DNA of 64,000 nt from Solemya velum gill symbiont (GTDB lineage: Bacteria; Pseudomonadota; Gammaproteobacteria; Chromatiales; Chromatiaceae), in contig NZ_JRAA01000001.1 in the NCBI RefSeq assembly GCF_000787395.1, positions 1,072,469 to 1,136,468 of the forward strand, written 5' to 3'. The translations under genes and the position numbers were made by a program. The first letter of the stretch is position 1. Each line of letters starts with the position of its first letter. This document shows, piece after piece, positions 1 through 10,583 of this stretch. The notes under the pieces are model-generated. The model worked only from the letters and a program-made list of their open reading frames with translations. It had not been told where the DNA came from and did no database searches.

Positions 1-2
1 AT

Positions 3-347
3 GCCAAGCGCGTGATGTTCGGCGTCTGGTCATTTCTGCGCCAGTTCATGTATACCAAGTTTGTGATTGTCACGGATGATGATGTCAATGTACGCGACTG
101 GAATGACGTGATCTGGGCAATGACAACGCGCATGGATCCGGCGCGCGATACCGTGCTGGTCGAGAATACCCCGATCGACTATCTTGATTTTGCCTCGCCG
201 GTTTCCGGTCTCGGTTCAAAGATGGGTATGGATGCCACCAACAAGTGGCCAGGTGAGACGGATCGAGAGTGGGGTGAGCCGATTGAGATGGATGCAGAGG
301 TCAAGGCGCGAGTCGATGCGATCTGGAGTGATCTGGGTATCAATTGA
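3..347 (+). CDS. ubiD: UbiD C-terminal part (partial, 5' end outside window)
   Basis: Only the last 114 codons are present; the frame is already open at the first bases. The residues match the C-terminal region of UbiD, the prenylated-FMN-dependent 3-octaprenyl-4-hydroxybenzoate decarboxylase of ubiquinone synthesis. Typical segments are [21 protein letters not shown], which precedes the family's late acidic/aromatic region, and the [17 protein letters not shown] stretch near the end. UbiD works with the flavin prenyltransferase UbiX, which is not in view. The ubiquinone hydroxylases in the 48.8-51.3 kb operon belong to the same pathway. The identification rests on family recognition of the C-terminus only. 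Confidence 0.88.
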   Translation, partial: AKRVMFGVWSFLRQFMYTKFVIVTDDDVNVRDWNDVIWAMTTRMDPARDTVLVENTPIDYLDFASPVSGLGSKMGMDATNKWPGETDREWGEPIEMDAEVKARVDAIWSDLGIN

Positions 348-420
348 CCATAATCATCGCGATGAGAAGTCAATTCCTGCCATAATTAATTGCAAAGCAA
401 TAAACTCCCGGGAACGATAG

Positions 421-999
421 ATGAGCAAGAGCATCAAGGGCACTCAAACAGAAATCAACCTGATGAAAGCGTATGCAGGAGAAGCGCAAGCAAGAAACAG
501 GTATACCTACTTCGCCGGCGCAGCGAAGAAAGAGGGGCTGGTTCAGATCGCCGATATTTTCGAGGAGACCGCGAATCAGGAAAAGGAGCATGCAAAACGC
601 TTCTATAAGTTCCTTGAAGGTGGAAATATTGAAATAACCGAGATTTTTCCGGCTGCACCAATTGGCACAACCCTTGAGAACCTGGTCGCTGCTGCAGAAG
701 GTGAGGAGCATGAGTGGGAGGAGATGTATCCCGCGTTTGCTCAAATAGCACGGGAAGAGGGCTTTGATGAAATTGCAGAGGCATTCGATGCAATCTCGAT
801 TGCCGAAAAGCAGCATGGCAAGCGCTACAGGGATCTGGCGAGCAACCTGCAGGAAGGAAAGGTCTTTAAAAGAAACGGCAAGGTTGTGTGGCGTTGCAGA
901 AACTGCGGTTACCTGCATGAGGCAGAAGAGGCGCCGGACAAATGCCCGGCATGCCTGCATTCAAAGGCCTATTTTGAATTGCTGGGTGAGAACTGGTAA
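421..999 (+). CDS. Rubrerythrin
   Basis: A 192-residue cytosolic non-haem iron peroxidase, expected to reduce hydrogen peroxide at a diiron site using electrons from its own rubredoxin domain. The N-terminal four-helix ferritin-like domain (about 1-145) carries Glu21, the ExxH pair Glu54/His57, Glu94/Glu97 and a second ExxH, Glu129/His132. The C-terminal rubredoxin-like domain has CxxC pairs at 159/162 and 175/178. Length and domain order are the standard ones. The gene starts 73 bases after ubiD, on the same strand. The role in oxidative-stress defence is inferred from the family. Confidence 0.95.
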   Translation: MSKSIKGTQTEINLMKAYAGEAQARNRYTYFAGAAKKEGLVQIADIFEETANQEKEHAKRFYKFLEGGNIEITEIFPAAPIGTTLENLVAAAEGEEHEWEEMYPAFAQIAREEGFDEIAEAFDAISIAEKQHGKRYRDLASNLQEGKVFKRNGKVVWRCRNCGYLHEAEEAPDKCPACLHSKAYFELLGENW

Positions 1000-1080
1000 T
1001 CAGGCATCTTGGTTTCCAGGCCGTGGCTAGGGCGCCCATCCTAAAGAGCGTGGTAGCAAGTAATCTGATAATGGAATCAA

Positions 1081-2046
1081 TCAGCCACGTGCCTTGGCTC
1101 GCCGCTTCAGCCACACTTCCAGTCCTTGTGCATTGAGTTCCAGGTCGCTGCTGAGAAACTCCAGGATCTGCTCTTTACTCATATCAACACCGTGGTCGAT
1201 GATCTGCTGTGCAGTCAGGTCGCCGAGCTCTCCCTTGATGCGCTCATGGCGGCCCGCCTCTTCTCCCTCTTCACTGATAGCAATCTCGGAGATCGCATCA
1301 ATATTCCTGTGCAGTTGCTGCGCGAGTGATTCAAGGTCGGTCACCAGGCTGTAGTGGGTCAGCAGCATGGCTGATGGATTGAGTGCCATCAGCTTGTCGA
1401 TGCTCTGGTGCCATGCATCCGGGTCAAAGGCAACAGGGGTGGATGGAGCAAAGATGTAATCGCCCTTATCAGTCTTTAGTTCACGATAGGAGAGGCCGAA
1501 GGTATCACCGGTGACGATGGCGCGTGACTTGCTGTCAAGAATGCAGCCGTGGTGATTAGCATGCCCGGGGGTGTCGTAAAAGGTCAGGGTGCGGCCATTG
1601 AGGTCAAAAGTGTCACCATCCTGTGCAGCAATGACGCGCTCCTCGTCAACCGGCAGCAGGGTGCCGTAGTCGTTTGCGAAGCGCTCTTCACCGTAGACGG
1701 CAGTCGCCCCTGCCACGATTCTCGACGGATCGATCATGTGGGGTGCGCCCTTCGGGTGGATCACCAGTTGTGCATTGGCGCAATCTGCCATCAGTTGTCC
1801 GACCCCACCGGCGTGGTCGAGATGCACATGGGTCGGAATCACGTATTTAACATTATCACGTGTGAGACCAAGCACATTGAGCAGTGCATAGACTGTTGGT
1901 GCGGTGAAATTGGTACCTGTATCAAGAATGGCAGCGGCATCTCCCTCACGAATCAGGTAACAGGCTGCCATCTTCGGGCGCAAAAAGCCTGTATCGATAC
2001 AGTAGATGTCGTCGCCCAGCTCTTCCCAGTTTTTTTCTATGCTCAT
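1081..2046 (-). CDS. Metallo-beta-lactamase-fold hydrolase
   Basis: A 321-residue protein of the metallo-beta-lactamase superfamily. The zinc-binding HxHxDH motif is at residues 73-78 (THVHLDHAGG), followed by a GHANHH segment and a VTGDTF strand that supply further metal ligands. The C-terminal 80 residues are helical and extra to the minimal fold. Start choice: an ATG at 2046 (MSIEKNWEEL) precedes the first beta strand; a GTG nine codons upstream is less likely. Substrate is unknown; glyoxalase II-like thioester hydrolysis is one option, but nothing visible decides it. It is convergent with rubrerythrin. Confidence 0.85.
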   Translation of the reverse strand: MSIEKNWEELGDDIYCIDTGFLRPKMAACYLIREGDAAAILDTGTNFTAPTVYALLNVLGLTRDNVKYVIPTHVHLDHAGGVGQLMADCANAQLVIHPKGAPHMIDPSRIVAGATAVYGEERFANDYGTLLPVDEERVIAAQDGDTFDLNGRTLTFYDTPGHANHHGCILDSKSRAIVTGDTFGLSYRELKTDKGDYIFAPSTPVAFDPDAWHQSIDKLMALNPSAMLLTHYSLVTDLESLAQQLHRNIDAISEIAISEEGEEAGRHERIKGELGDLTAQQIIDHGVDMSKEQILEFLSSDLELNAQGLEVWLKRRAKARG

Positions 2047-2124
2047 GGTGAATAATGGTATTGTGCAAAGCACAAATCATATCAGGATTAAATCCGGCTT
2101 GCAGTCATCCGGCAGGCAGTTTTT

Positions 2125-2877
2125 TTACACGGGATTATCAATGTCGATGAAGCGGTAGCTGATACCAAATTCTTCCGCAATTCGCTCGCCCAATGCCTGT
2201 ACACCGTAGCGCTCAGTGGCATGATGGCCGGCTGCAAAGTAGTGAATGCCGAGTTCACGTGCGGAATGAAAAGTGTGCTCGGAGATTTCACCACTGATGT
2301 AGGCATCGGCCCCGAGCGCCGCCGCCTCGTTGATATAGCCCTGTGCACCACCAGTACACCAGGCAACTTTGCTGATCAATCCGTTGCCACCATCAATATG
2401 CAACGGTAAGCGCCCAAGTGCCTGTGCCAGCTGGCCGGCCATCTGGATGGAATCCATAGGTTTAGCAGTTTCAGCTGCCCACAAGAGCCCCCTGGGGGCG
2501 TCAATCGGCGCCATTTGCTGGAAGCCGAGAAGTTGCCCCAGTTGCGCATTGTTGCCGAGTTGTATGTGAGCATCGAGTGGCAGATGGTAGGCGAGCAGGC
2601 TGATGTTATGCTGTATCAGCTTCCTGATACGCCGGGCTTTCATGCCGGTCAGGACTTGGGCCTCACCTTTCCAGAAGTAACCGTGATGCACGAGTATGGC
2701 ATCTGCTCCGGCCTCGATGGCACCATCAATCAGTGCCTCACATGCGGTGACGCCTGATACAATTGACGTTATCGGTCTCAGCCCCTCGACCTGTAATCCA
2801 TTCGGGCAGTAGTCATCAAACTGCCCTGTATCGAGCAGTTGTGAGCACCAGTTGGCGAGTGTTTCGGGTTGGATCAT
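2125..2877 (-). CDS. Nif3-like dinuclear metal centre protein (YbgI type)
   Basis: A 250-residue member of the Nif3/DUF34 family, ring-shaped proteins with a dinuclear metal site; E. coli YbgI is the best-known bacterial relative. Visible metal-binding signatures are the ILVHHGYFWKG motif (His64/His65) and the late GHHATERYG motif. The family is nearly universal, with suggested links to GTP cyclohydrolase-like chemistry or metal handling, but no settled function. It is divergent from the DegS-like protease gene, 57 bases apart. Length matches short bacterial members without the inserted PII-like domain. Confidence 0.9.
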   Translation of the reverse strand: MIQPETLANWCSQLLDTGQFDDYCPNGLQVEGLRPITSIVSGVTACEALIDGAIEAGADAILVHHGYFWKGEAQVLTGMKARRIRKLIQHNISLLAYHLPLDAHIQLGNNAQLGQLLGFQQMAPIDAPRGLLWAAETAKPMDSIQMAGQLAQALGRLPLHIDGGNGLISKVAWCTGGAQGYINEAAALGADAYISGEISEHTFHSARELGIHYFAAGHHATERYGVQALGERIAEEFGISYRFIDIDNPV

Positions 2878-2934
2878 CGGGATCTGGCCATATATTGTAA
2901 TTAAATCATTCTACATCGAAAGTGGAAATAACCC

Positions 2935-4086
2935 ATGCTGAAAAGTCTACGCTTCATTTTCATCTCGGTATTCGCGGGCGTTGTTGCTGCAGCCATTATT
3001 CTCTCGCTTGGCAGCGATGACGACAAACAAGTCACACTGGTCACGAATACGGCTGCACCTTCCGGGCCAGTGGTCCAGGGTCCATATTCCTATGCGGATG
3101 CGGTTGGCCAGGCATCGACCTCGGTGGTCAATATTTATGCGACAAAAATTCGTCAGCAACGTATCAGTCCGCTGTTCGACGATCCCTTCTTTCGTAACTT
3201 TTTCGGTGACGCGTTCCGTGGCCTGGGTGAGCAGGGCAGAACACGCAAGGAGAACAGCCTGGGATCAGGCGTTATCGTTGACCCGCGTGGCTATATCGTC
3301 ACCAATAACCACGTCGTCGCCGATGCCGACGAAATCAAGGTTGTGCTGAGTGATGGAACCGACCTGGAAGCAGAGGTTGTCGGAACCGATCCTGAATCCG
3401 ATGTTGCCGTGTTACGTGTCGATAATGGCAAACTGCCGGCGATAACGCTTGGCCTGTCGGAAAATCTTCGAGTCGGTGACGTGGTGCTTGCGATTGGTAA
3501 TCCCTTCGGTGTGGGCCAGACGGTGACCATGGGGATCGTCTCTGCAACCGGCCGTAACCAGCTTGGCATCACCAGTTTCGAAAATTTCATCCAGACGGAT
3601 GCGGCTATTAACCCGGGTAATTCAGGTGGTGCGCTGATCGATGCGCGCGGAAATCTTGTTGGTATCAATACGGCTATTTTCAGCAAAAGCGGTGGTTCAC
3701 AGGGTGTCGGATTTGCGATTCCCGTGGATATGGTGCGTGGGATCATGGAGCAGCTGGTTGAGCACGGCGAGGTCAGTCGTGGCTGGCTGGGCATGGCGGG
3801 ACAGGACGTAACCAGGGCGCTGGCTGAATCCTTTGGACTGGAAAATGTAGACGGCGTGCTGATATCAACAGTTTATCGTGACGGACCTGCGCACAAAGCG
3901 GATATCCTGCCAGGTGACGTGGTTACCACTATTAATGGCAATCGTATTGAGACAGCTGCTGACATTATCAACCTTGTCGCTTCGCTCCCTCCCGGAGAGA
4001 AGGTCAGCGTGACGGGATGGCGTGAAGGAGAGCCCTTCGAACGTGTGGTCAAGCTTGGCAGGCGCCCGACGACAAACGAACGATAG
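2935..4086 (+). CDS. DegS/AlgW-type periplasmic serine protease
   Basis: A 383-residue HtrA-family protease anchored by one N-terminal transmembrane helix (about 6-25). The trypsin-like domain has the triad His126 (TNNHVVAD), Asp156 (ESDVAVL) and Ser230 (NPGNSGGAL). A single PDZ domain occupies about 280-372. One PDZ and an uncleaved anchor are the DegS/AlgW arrangement rather than DegP/DegQ, which have a signal peptide and two PDZ domains. By family knowledge, such proteases sense misfolded porin C-termini through PDZ and start cleavage of the anti-sigma factor RseA/MucA. Porins ending in Phe are present at 62.7-64 kb. Confidence 0.92.
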   Translation: MLKSLRFIFISVFAGVVAAAIILSLGSDDDKQVTLVTNTAAPSGPVVQGPYSYADAVGQASTSVVNIYATKIRQQRISPLFDDPFFRNFFGDAFRGLGEQGRTRKENSLGSGVIVDPRGYIVTNNHVVADADEIKVVLSDGTDLEAEVVGTDPESDVAVLRVDNGKLPAITLGLSENLRVGDVVLAIGNPFGVGQTVTMGIVSATGRNQLGITSFENFIQTDAAINPGNSGGALIDARGNLVGINTAIFSKSGGSQGVGFAIPVDMVRGIMEQLVEHGEVSRGWLGMAGQDVTRALAESFGLENVDGVLISTVYRDGPAHKADILPGDVVTTINGNRIETAADIINLVASLPPGEKVSVTGWREGEPFERVVKLGRRPTTNER

Positions 4087-4108
4087 ATTGTGATTCCGCT
4101 ATTCCGGA

Positions 4109-5077
4109 TCAGGGAAGAGAGGAGTAGATGACCCAGCCCTGGTAAGAGACATAACCGATCAGCAGTAGCAGGCCACCGATACGATTGATGTGGCGCACGC
4201 CCTTTGCTGTCCAGGCGAGACCGACAATGGCAAATGTCAGCACCATCATCGCGGGCATGTCACGACTCAGCAGAACATCGTCGACGACACCCGGTGCAAT
4301 TAGCCCCGGAATCGAGAAGACCGCGAGCAGATTGTAGAGGTTCGAGCCGATCACATTACCAAGGGCCAGGTCTGGCTCGCCCTTCAGCGCGCTTGCCATA
4401 CTGGTGGCAAGTTCGGGCAGGCTGGTACCCAGGGCCACGATTGTCAGGCCGATAACCAGGTCACTTACACCAAGCCAGCTTGCGACTTCAACTGATCCCC
4501 AAACTAGGATTTTCGATGCAAAAACCAGCAATAAGAGTCCGGATCCGAGCCATAGAAGGGCTTTCCCTGTCGACATGGTCTTGGGGATTTCGGCTTCCAG
4601 GTCTTCGAGCATCGGGTCCCTTGCACTACCGGAGACAGCCACTCGCCACATCAGGAAGAGAACTCCGGCAAGCATGAAGATGAGTAACAGGCCATCATAA
4701 AATCCTAGTTCGCCATCTATAACGAGAAGCAGCGCCGTGATGGTAACGACTAGAAGTATTGGATATTCACGCCGAAGGACTTGTGAACTGACACTGAGAG
4801 GGATGACAAGAGCCGTGAGGCCGAGTATCAGGCCGACATTTGCAATATTTGAGCCGACCGCGTTGCCGATGGCGAGACCTGCATTGCCATCGACAGCGGC
4901 GGTCAGTGCGACCAGAATTTCAGGTGCAGAGGTGCCGAAGCCAACGACCGTGAGGCCGATGACGAGGGTAGAGACACCAAGGTTGTTTGCCAGTGCGGCA
5001 GCGCCGTTAACGAAGTGATCGGCGCTCCATACCAGCAACGCAAATCCGGCAAGGATCGCGAGAAACTCAAGCCACAT
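4109..5077 (-). CDS. Calcium/sodium antiporter, CaCA family (YrbG-like)
   Basis: A 322-residue inner-membrane exchanger with about ten transmembrane helices. The two inverted alpha repeats that bind cations are clear: GLTVVGFGTSAPEILVAL with GNAVGSNIANV in the N-terminal half, and GLTIVALGTSLPELATSM with GNVIGSNLYN in the C-terminal half. Each contains the GTS(A/L)PE motif with the ion-binding Glu. Length and symmetry fit prokaryotic K+-independent Ca2+/Na+ or Ca2+/H+ exchangers. In many proteobacteria yrbG lies next to mla genes, as here (mlaF begins about 500 bases away, divergently). Confidence 0.93.
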   Translation of the reverse strand: MWLEFLAILAGFALLVWSADHFVNGAAALANNLGVSTLVIGLTVVGFGTSAPEILVALTAAVDGNAGLAIGNAVGSNIANVGLILGLTALVIPLSVSSQVLRREYPILLVVTITALLLVIDGELGFYDGLLLIFMLAGVLFLMWRVAVSGSARDPMLEDLEAEIPKTMSTGKALLWLGSGLLLLVFASKILVWGSVEVASWLGVSDLVIGLTIVALGTSLPELATSMASALKGEPDLALGNVIGSNLYNLLAVFSIPGLIAPGVVDDVLLSRDMPAMMVLTFAIVGLAWTAKGVRHINRIGGLLLLIGYVSYQGWVIYSSLP

Positions 5078-5148
5078 AAAATCTGGTCTTTAATTCTGTC
5101 AGAAGCGCGGATTGTTTCAGATTAGACGCAATGCGACAAGCGGCACTG

Positions 5149-5370
5149 TCAGCGGTTTTTTCTGACAGGGCAGAATTTGCTGGTGCGGCTGGCTTCAGGT
5201 ACGAGCGCTGCAATTCGCTTGGCGAGGTAGATGCCACGTTGCCCCGGTGGTAGCTCTTGAGCCTTTTCCTGCCATTGACGAATCATTTTCTCCTGCAGTT
5301 GCCCGGATTCACCAGCTGATGCCATTGCAGGAAGTAAGGCAAGAAGTAAAACAGGAAGGTATTTGTGCAT
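5149..5370 (-). CDS. Small secreted protein of unknown function
   Basis: A 73-residue protein with a good signal peptide: MHKYLP, a Leu/Ala-rich core, then an ASAGES cleavage site at about residue 19. The mature part of about 54 residues is charged, contains an arginine/lysine-rich end and one Cys, and shows no domain I recognise. It lies between the exchanger and mla genes on the minus strand. The signal sequence supports it being real; export to the periplasm is predicted, function is unknown. Confidence 0.6.
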   Translation of the reverse strand: MHKYLPVLLLALLPAMASAGESGQLQEKMIRQWQEKAQELPPGQRGIYLAKRIAALVPEASRTSKFCPVRKNR

Positions 5371-5518
5371 AGTGACAGCCCTCGGGTCTGTCAGGAATAT
5401 ATATCTGGAGTATAGTCAAGACTAATAGCTTTCTTCCCATATCACAACAAAAGGAAAGGTGCCGAAGGCTGGGCGGATCAGGGATGGGATTATGCTATGC
5501 TTTTGACGCATGGATTGC

Positions 5519-5547
5519 TTGACCTGTAACAGAAGCAGACGCAGAAT
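5519..5547 (+). promoter_or_regulatory. Possible sigma-70 promoter for mlaFEDCB
   Basis: TTGACC at 5519-5524 and CAGAAT at 5542-5547 are separated by 17 bases and lie 37 bases before the mlaF start. The -35 is good and the -10 weak. The 213-base gap 5371-5583 holds no other gene I can support. Confidence 0.3.
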
Positions 5548-5583
5548 GCCTATCAATATGAAAACCTCCGGACCCCAGCCAGC

Positions 5584-6384
5584 ATGAGTGCCCTGGTCAG
5601 CATCAGAAACCTGCATTTTTCGCGTGGAGATCGAGCCATTTTCAATGGCGTCGACCTTGATATACCGCGTGGCAAGATCACAGCGATCATGGGGCCCAGT
5701 GGCACCGGTAAAACCACCCTGCTGAAACTGATCGCCGGCCAGCTTGTGCCTGACCAGGGAGAAATTACAGTTGACGGGCAACGTATCGATCAATTGTCGA
5801 CAAAAGAGCTGTATGCGTTACGAACGCGCATGGGCATGCTGTTCCAGAGCGGTGCCCTGCTGACCGATCTGAATGTCTACGAAAATGTTGCCTATCCATT
5901 GCGCGAGCATACGGGCCTGCCGGAAAGCATGATCCGCAAGCTGGTACTCATGAAGCTTGAGGCGGTTGGTTTGCGTGGTGCACGTTACCTGATGCCGGCA
6001 GAGCTGTCCGGCGGCATGGCGCGTCGCGTGGCAATGGCGAGGGCGATTGCACTCGATCCAATGATGATTCTATATGATGAGCCCTTTACCGGGCAGGATC
6101 CCATTTCAATGGGCGTGCTCGTTGACCTGATCCGGCGTCTCAACGATGCAGCTCATCTTACATCCGTGATGGTGTCGCACGATGTACCTGAAAGCATGTC
6201 GATAGCGGACTATATCTGCGTGATTTCAGGCGGAAAAATAATCGAGACGGGCACACCAGAACAACTCAGCGCCTCAAACAATCCATGGACGCACCAGTTT
6301 ATTCATGCTGAATCAGATGGCCCTGTACCTTTTCATATGGGTGCACCCTCAAAAGAGGTTGATTTTCTGGGGATTGACGAATGA
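5584..6384 (+). CDS. mlaF: Phospholipid transport ABC ATP-binding protein MlaF
   Basis: A 266-residue ABC ATPase that powers phospholipid movement between inner and outer membrane by the MlaFEDB complex. Walker [10 protein letters not shown] is at 37-45, the Q-loop at about 87, the signature [14 protein letters not shown] at 140-153 and Walker B ILYDEPF ending near 167. The signature variant LSGGMARR is characteristic of Mla/Mce ATPases. It opens the operon mlaF-E-D-C-B; its stop overlaps the mlaE start by four bases (ATGA). Confidence 0.96.
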   Translation: MSALVSIRNLHFSRGDRAIFNGVDLDIPRGKITAIMGPSGTGKTTLLKLIAGQLVPDQGEITVDGQRIDQLSTKELYALRTRMGMLFQSGALLTDLNVYENVAYPLREHTGLPESMIRKLVLMKLEAVGLRGARYLMPAELSGGMARRVAMARAIALDPMMILYDEPFTGQDPISMGVLVDLIRRLNDAAHLTSVMVSHDVPESMSIADYICVISGGKIIETGTPEQLSASNNPWTHQFIHAESDGPVPFHMGAPSKEVDFLGIDE

Positions 6385-7157
6385 ACTGGCTTGCATCGAT
6401 TGGCCACAGGGGAATTAATGTATTGCGCAACCTAGCACGGGCGCTGTTGCTGCTGCTAGCTATTCTGCGTGCCCCACAGGGCCTGGTTACACGCTTCCGT
6501 GAATTTCTGGCTCAGCTCTACTCGGTTGGTGTACTGTCACTGTTGATCATCTCGGTGTCGGGTGTTTTTGTCGGCATGGTGCTTGGCCTGCAGGGTTACT
6601 ATATTCTGTCGCGTTTTGCTGCGGAATCGACTCTCGGGGTCTTTATTGCAGCATCACTGGTTCGTGAGCTGGGCCCCGTGGTTACAGCCTTGCTGTTTGC
6701 CGGCAGGGCGGGTTCTGCACTGACTGCAGAGATTGGCCTGATGAAGGCTACAGAGCAGCTTTCGGCGCTTGAAATGATGGCGGTCAATCCTGTTTCGAGG
6801 CTGCTGGTGCCACGTTTTTTTGCCGGACTTGTTTCAGTTCCCCTGCTTGCCGCGATGTTCAATGCACTCGGCGTGCTGGGTGGTTATTTTGTGGGTGTCG
6901 GGCTAATGGATGTCGATGCAGGCACATTCTGGGCGCAAATGCAGTCCCAGGTTGATTTTAACAAGGATATAATTAACGGCGTGATCAAAAGCGTTGTTTT
7001 TGGTGTCATATGTACATGGATTGCGCTGTTTCAGGGCTATGAGGCTGTACCTACTTCAGAAGGAATCAGTCGCGCAACAACAAGAACCGTCGTACACTCA
7101 TCACTCGCAGTACTGGGCATGGATTTTGTTCTGACTGCGCTTATGTTTGGAGATTAA
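6381..7157 (+). CDS. mlaE: Phospholipid transport permease MlaE
   Basis: A 258-residue inner-membrane permease of the MlaE/YrbE family, with an amphipathic N-terminus and about five transmembrane helices. Family segments include [27 protein letters not shown] and the EQLSALEMM loop that contacts the ATPase. It forms a dimer in the MlaFEDB complex. The start overlaps the end of mlaF, so the two are probably translationally coupled. Confidence 0.96.
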   Translation: MNWLASIGHRGINVLRNLARALLLLLAILRAPQGLVTRFREFLAQLYSVGVLSLLIISVSGVFVGMVLGLQGYYILSRFAAESTLGVFIAASLVRELGPVVTALLFAGRAGSALTAEIGLMKATEQLSALEMMAVNPVSRLLVPRFFAGLVSVPLLAAMFNALGVLGGYFVGVGLMDVDAGTFWAQMQSQVDFNKDIINGVIKSVVFGVICTWIALFQGYEAVPTSEGISRATTRTVVHSSLAVLGMDFVLTALMFGD

Positions 7158-7158
7158 T

Positions 7159-7650
7159 GTGGCGAACAGCAGGTTTTCCCTTTTAACTGAGGCAGCCGTC
7201 GGGGCAATGATGTTGCTTGGCGGTATTGCGCTCTTTTTTCTGGCGATGCAGGTGAGCAACCTGGGTGGTTTCAAGCGTGTCAGCGGCTACCAGGTAGAGG
7301 CTCGTTTCGATAACATAGGTGGTCTCAAGGTGCGTTCGCCCGTTACCATGGCTGGTGTGCGTATCGGTGAGGTCTCCTCGATCGGATTCGATGCGACCAC
7401 CTACGAGGCAGTGGTAACGCTCGACTTGCTACCTGAGTTTAACCAGGTGCCGACAGATACTTTTGCCAAGATACTGACACAAGGGATTCTCGGTGAACAG
7501 TATATCGGGCTTGATCCTGGTGGCAGTGAGCAATACCTGCAACAGGACAGTGAAATTACCATGACGCAATCAGCGTTTGTGCTGGAGGAGATTGTGGGAC
7601 AATTTCTCTTCAGTAAAGCGGAGGAGTCAGCCACAGGAGGTGGATTTTGA
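7159..7650 (+). CDS. mlaD: Mce-domain lipid-binding protein MlaD
   Basis: A 163-residue inner-membrane-anchored Mce protein. One transmembrane helix (about 8-32) is followed by a single Mce domain containing VEARFDNIGGLKVRSPVTMAGVRIGEV. In the family it forms a hexameric ring that passes lipids between MlaC and MlaE. Start choice: GTG at 7159 is preceded by GGAG at 7149-7152 with good spacing; an in-frame TTG at 7147 overlaps mlaE and lacks such a site. Same operon as mlaE, one base after its stop. Confidence 0.94.
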   Translation: MANSRFSLLTEAAVGAMMLLGGIALFFLAMQVSNLGGFKRVSGYQVEARFDNIGGLKVRSPVTMAGVRIGEVSSIGFDATTYEAVVTLDLLPEFNQVPTDTFAKILTQGILGEQYIGLDPGGSEQYLQQDSEITMTQSAFVLEEIVGQFLFSKAEESATGGGF

Positions 7651-7667
7651 ACAGCGGAGAAAGAGCG

Positions 7668-8279
7668 ATGAAAAAGAGTTTGATCTGGAGCTTTCTGGTT
7701 TCCTTGCTCTTTATTGCTCCTGTCACAATGGCGGCGGATGAAGATGTCATCAAAGTGGTTGATGATGCGGCACAGAAGGTTTTGAAACGCTTCGAATCAC
7801 GTAAGGATGAGCTCAAGGCACATCCCGAGCGCATACATGACGCGGTGGCTGACCTGGTTAAACCGCATTTTGATTTTAATGCCCTGACGCAGTCGGCCAT
7901 GGGTAAACACTGGCGTCGTGCATCCTCAGCAGATAAGAGGTCTGTCGTTAAAGCCTTCAGCGAGTTGCTCATACGTACCTATGGTTCGGCGCTACTGAAC
8001 TACTCCGGCAAGCCGATTGAATACGGAGAAGCAAGGCGCTCAAAGGATAACTTGCGAGTGCTTGTTCCGAGCAAGGTGACAACCGCATCCGGGAGCCTGG
8101 TGACGATTGACTATATTCTGCACAAGCCCGGAAGGGCATGGCTGGTTTCTGATGTCAAGATTGAGGGTATCAGCCTGGCAGCAAACTACCGCACCAGTTT
8201 TGCCAACGAGATTCGTTCAGGTGGTGTAACGGGCCTTGTTGCCAAGCTTGAAGAACGTAACAAGGCGTTGGTGAATTAA
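7668..8279 (+). CDS. mlaC: Periplasmic phospholipid-binding protein MlaC
   Basis: A 203-residue exported protein. Signal peptide MKKSLIWSFLVSLLFIAPVTMAA is cleaved near residue 23; the rest is the MlaC/Ttg2 fold that carries phospholipid across the periplasm to MlaD. Family residues include the HPHFDFNALTQSAMGKHWR region (as KPHFDFNALTQ). Start choice: ATG 7668 has GGAGA at 7656-7660 and begins the signal peptide; an in-frame TTG at 7647 would put seven polar residues before it. The stop overlaps the mlaB start (TAATG). Confidence 0.95.
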   Translation: MKKSLIWSFLVSLLFIAPVTMAADEDVIKVVDDAAQKVLKRFESRKDELKAHPERIHDAVADLVKPHFDFNALTQSAMGKHWRRASSADKRSVVKAFSELLIRTYGSALLNYSGKPIEYGEARRSKDNLRVLVPSKVTTASGSLVTIDYILHKPGRAWLVSDVKIEGISLAANYRTSFANEIRSGGVTGLVAKLEERNKALVN

Positions 8280-8578
8280 TGCCGGCAATCCTGAACTCCC
8301 CTGATGGTTCAGGTCGGTTGCAGCTGTCGGGTCAACTCGACTTTTCATCTGTTACGGGCTTGCGTTCTTCACTCTCCCCGTTTCTGAAAAGAGGATCTCG
8401 GCTGGAGATTGATTTCAAGGCTGTCGACAGGACTAACAGTGCCGCGCTGGCACTACTGCTGCAATGGCAACAGGATGCACTTGACCGGAATTGCCGCATC
8501 AATTTTGTCAATCTGCCCGAGAAACTGATCGATATTGCCGAGCTGCATGGCATCAAGGGTCTTCTGCCCATCTCCTGA
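8279..8578 (+). CDS. mlaB: STAS-domain protein MlaB
   Basis: A 99-residue cytosolic single STAS domain, the regulatory subunit that binds MlaF. The GSRLEIDFKAVDRTNSAALAL segment holds the family's conserved D-x-T/S-N-S-A turn. Translationally coupled to mlaC by a one-base overlap. In many gammaproteobacteria the BolA-like ibaG gene follows; here it is absent and murA comes next. Confidence 0.9.
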   Translation: MPAILNSPDGSGRLQLSGQLDFSSVTGLRSSLSPFLKRGSRLEIDFKAVDRTNSAALALLLQWQQDALDRNCRINFVNLPEKLIDIAELHGIKGLLPIS

Positions 8579-9922
<1,344 letters not shown>

Positions 9923-9926
9923 GGCG

Positions 9927-10571
9927 ATGCAGTTTGATACACCATTAACAATAGCGCTCTCCAAGGGCAGAATTTACAAGCAGACAATGCCGCTGCTGAA
10001 ACATGCCGGTATTGAGCCACTGGATGATCCTGAGACCAGTCGCAAGCTGATTCTGGATACGAACCATGAGCAGGTGAAGCTGGTCATTATCCGTGCAACT
10101 GATGTACCTACCTACGTGCAGTGGGGTGCAGCAGATGTTGGCGTAGCAGGCAAGGATGTATTGTTGGAACATGGCGGTGAAGGCCTTTATGAACCACTCG
10201 ACCTCGAGATTGCTCGCTGCCGCCTGATGGTTGCGGGCAGATACGGTGCCTCGCTTGAAGGCGACCCGTTGCGGATTGCGACAAAATACGTTCACTCGGC
10301 ACGCGACTACTTTGCTGCGCGTGGACAGCAGGTTGATATCATCAAGCTCTATGGCTCAATGGAGCTTGCACCACTGGTTGGCCTTTCTGACCTGATTGTT
10401 GACCTGGTTGAATCCGGCAATACCCTCAAAGCAAATGGGCTTGAGCCGCTTGAGCATATTGCCGATATCAGTTCTCGCCTGGTAATTAACAAGGCGGCAT
10501 GGAAAATGAAACACAACACCATTATGCAATTGACCGATCTGCTGAAACAGGCAGTTGAGCAAAATCGCTGA
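9927..10571 (+). CDS. hisG: ATP phosphoribosyltransferase, short form
   Basis: A 214-residue HisG catalysing the first step of histidine synthesis, joining ATP and PRPP. The protein has only the catalytic type II periplasmic-binding-like fold and lacks the C-terminal regulatory ACT-like domain of the long form. Short forms need the HisZ regulatory subunit, which is not in the window. The [14 protein letters not shown] segment is the PRPP-binding motif. Next to hisD with a 12-base gap. Confidence 0.95.
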   Translation: MQFDTPLTIALSKGRIYKQTMPLLKHAGIEPLDDPETSRKLILDTNHEQVKLVIIRATDVPTYVQWGAADVGVAGKDVLLEHGGEGLYEPLDLEIARCRLMVAGRYGASLEGDPLRIATKYVHSARDYFAARGQQVDIIKLYGSMELAPLVGLSDLIVDLVESGNTLKANGLEPLEHIADISSRLVINKAAWKMKHNTIMQLTDLLKQAVEQNR

Positions 10572-10583
10572 CGGGGCACAGAT

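Noticed and set aside
370..960. 196-codon minus-strand frame opposite rubrerythrin
   Set aside because: It mirrors a certain gene; composition is not protein-like and there is no family match.
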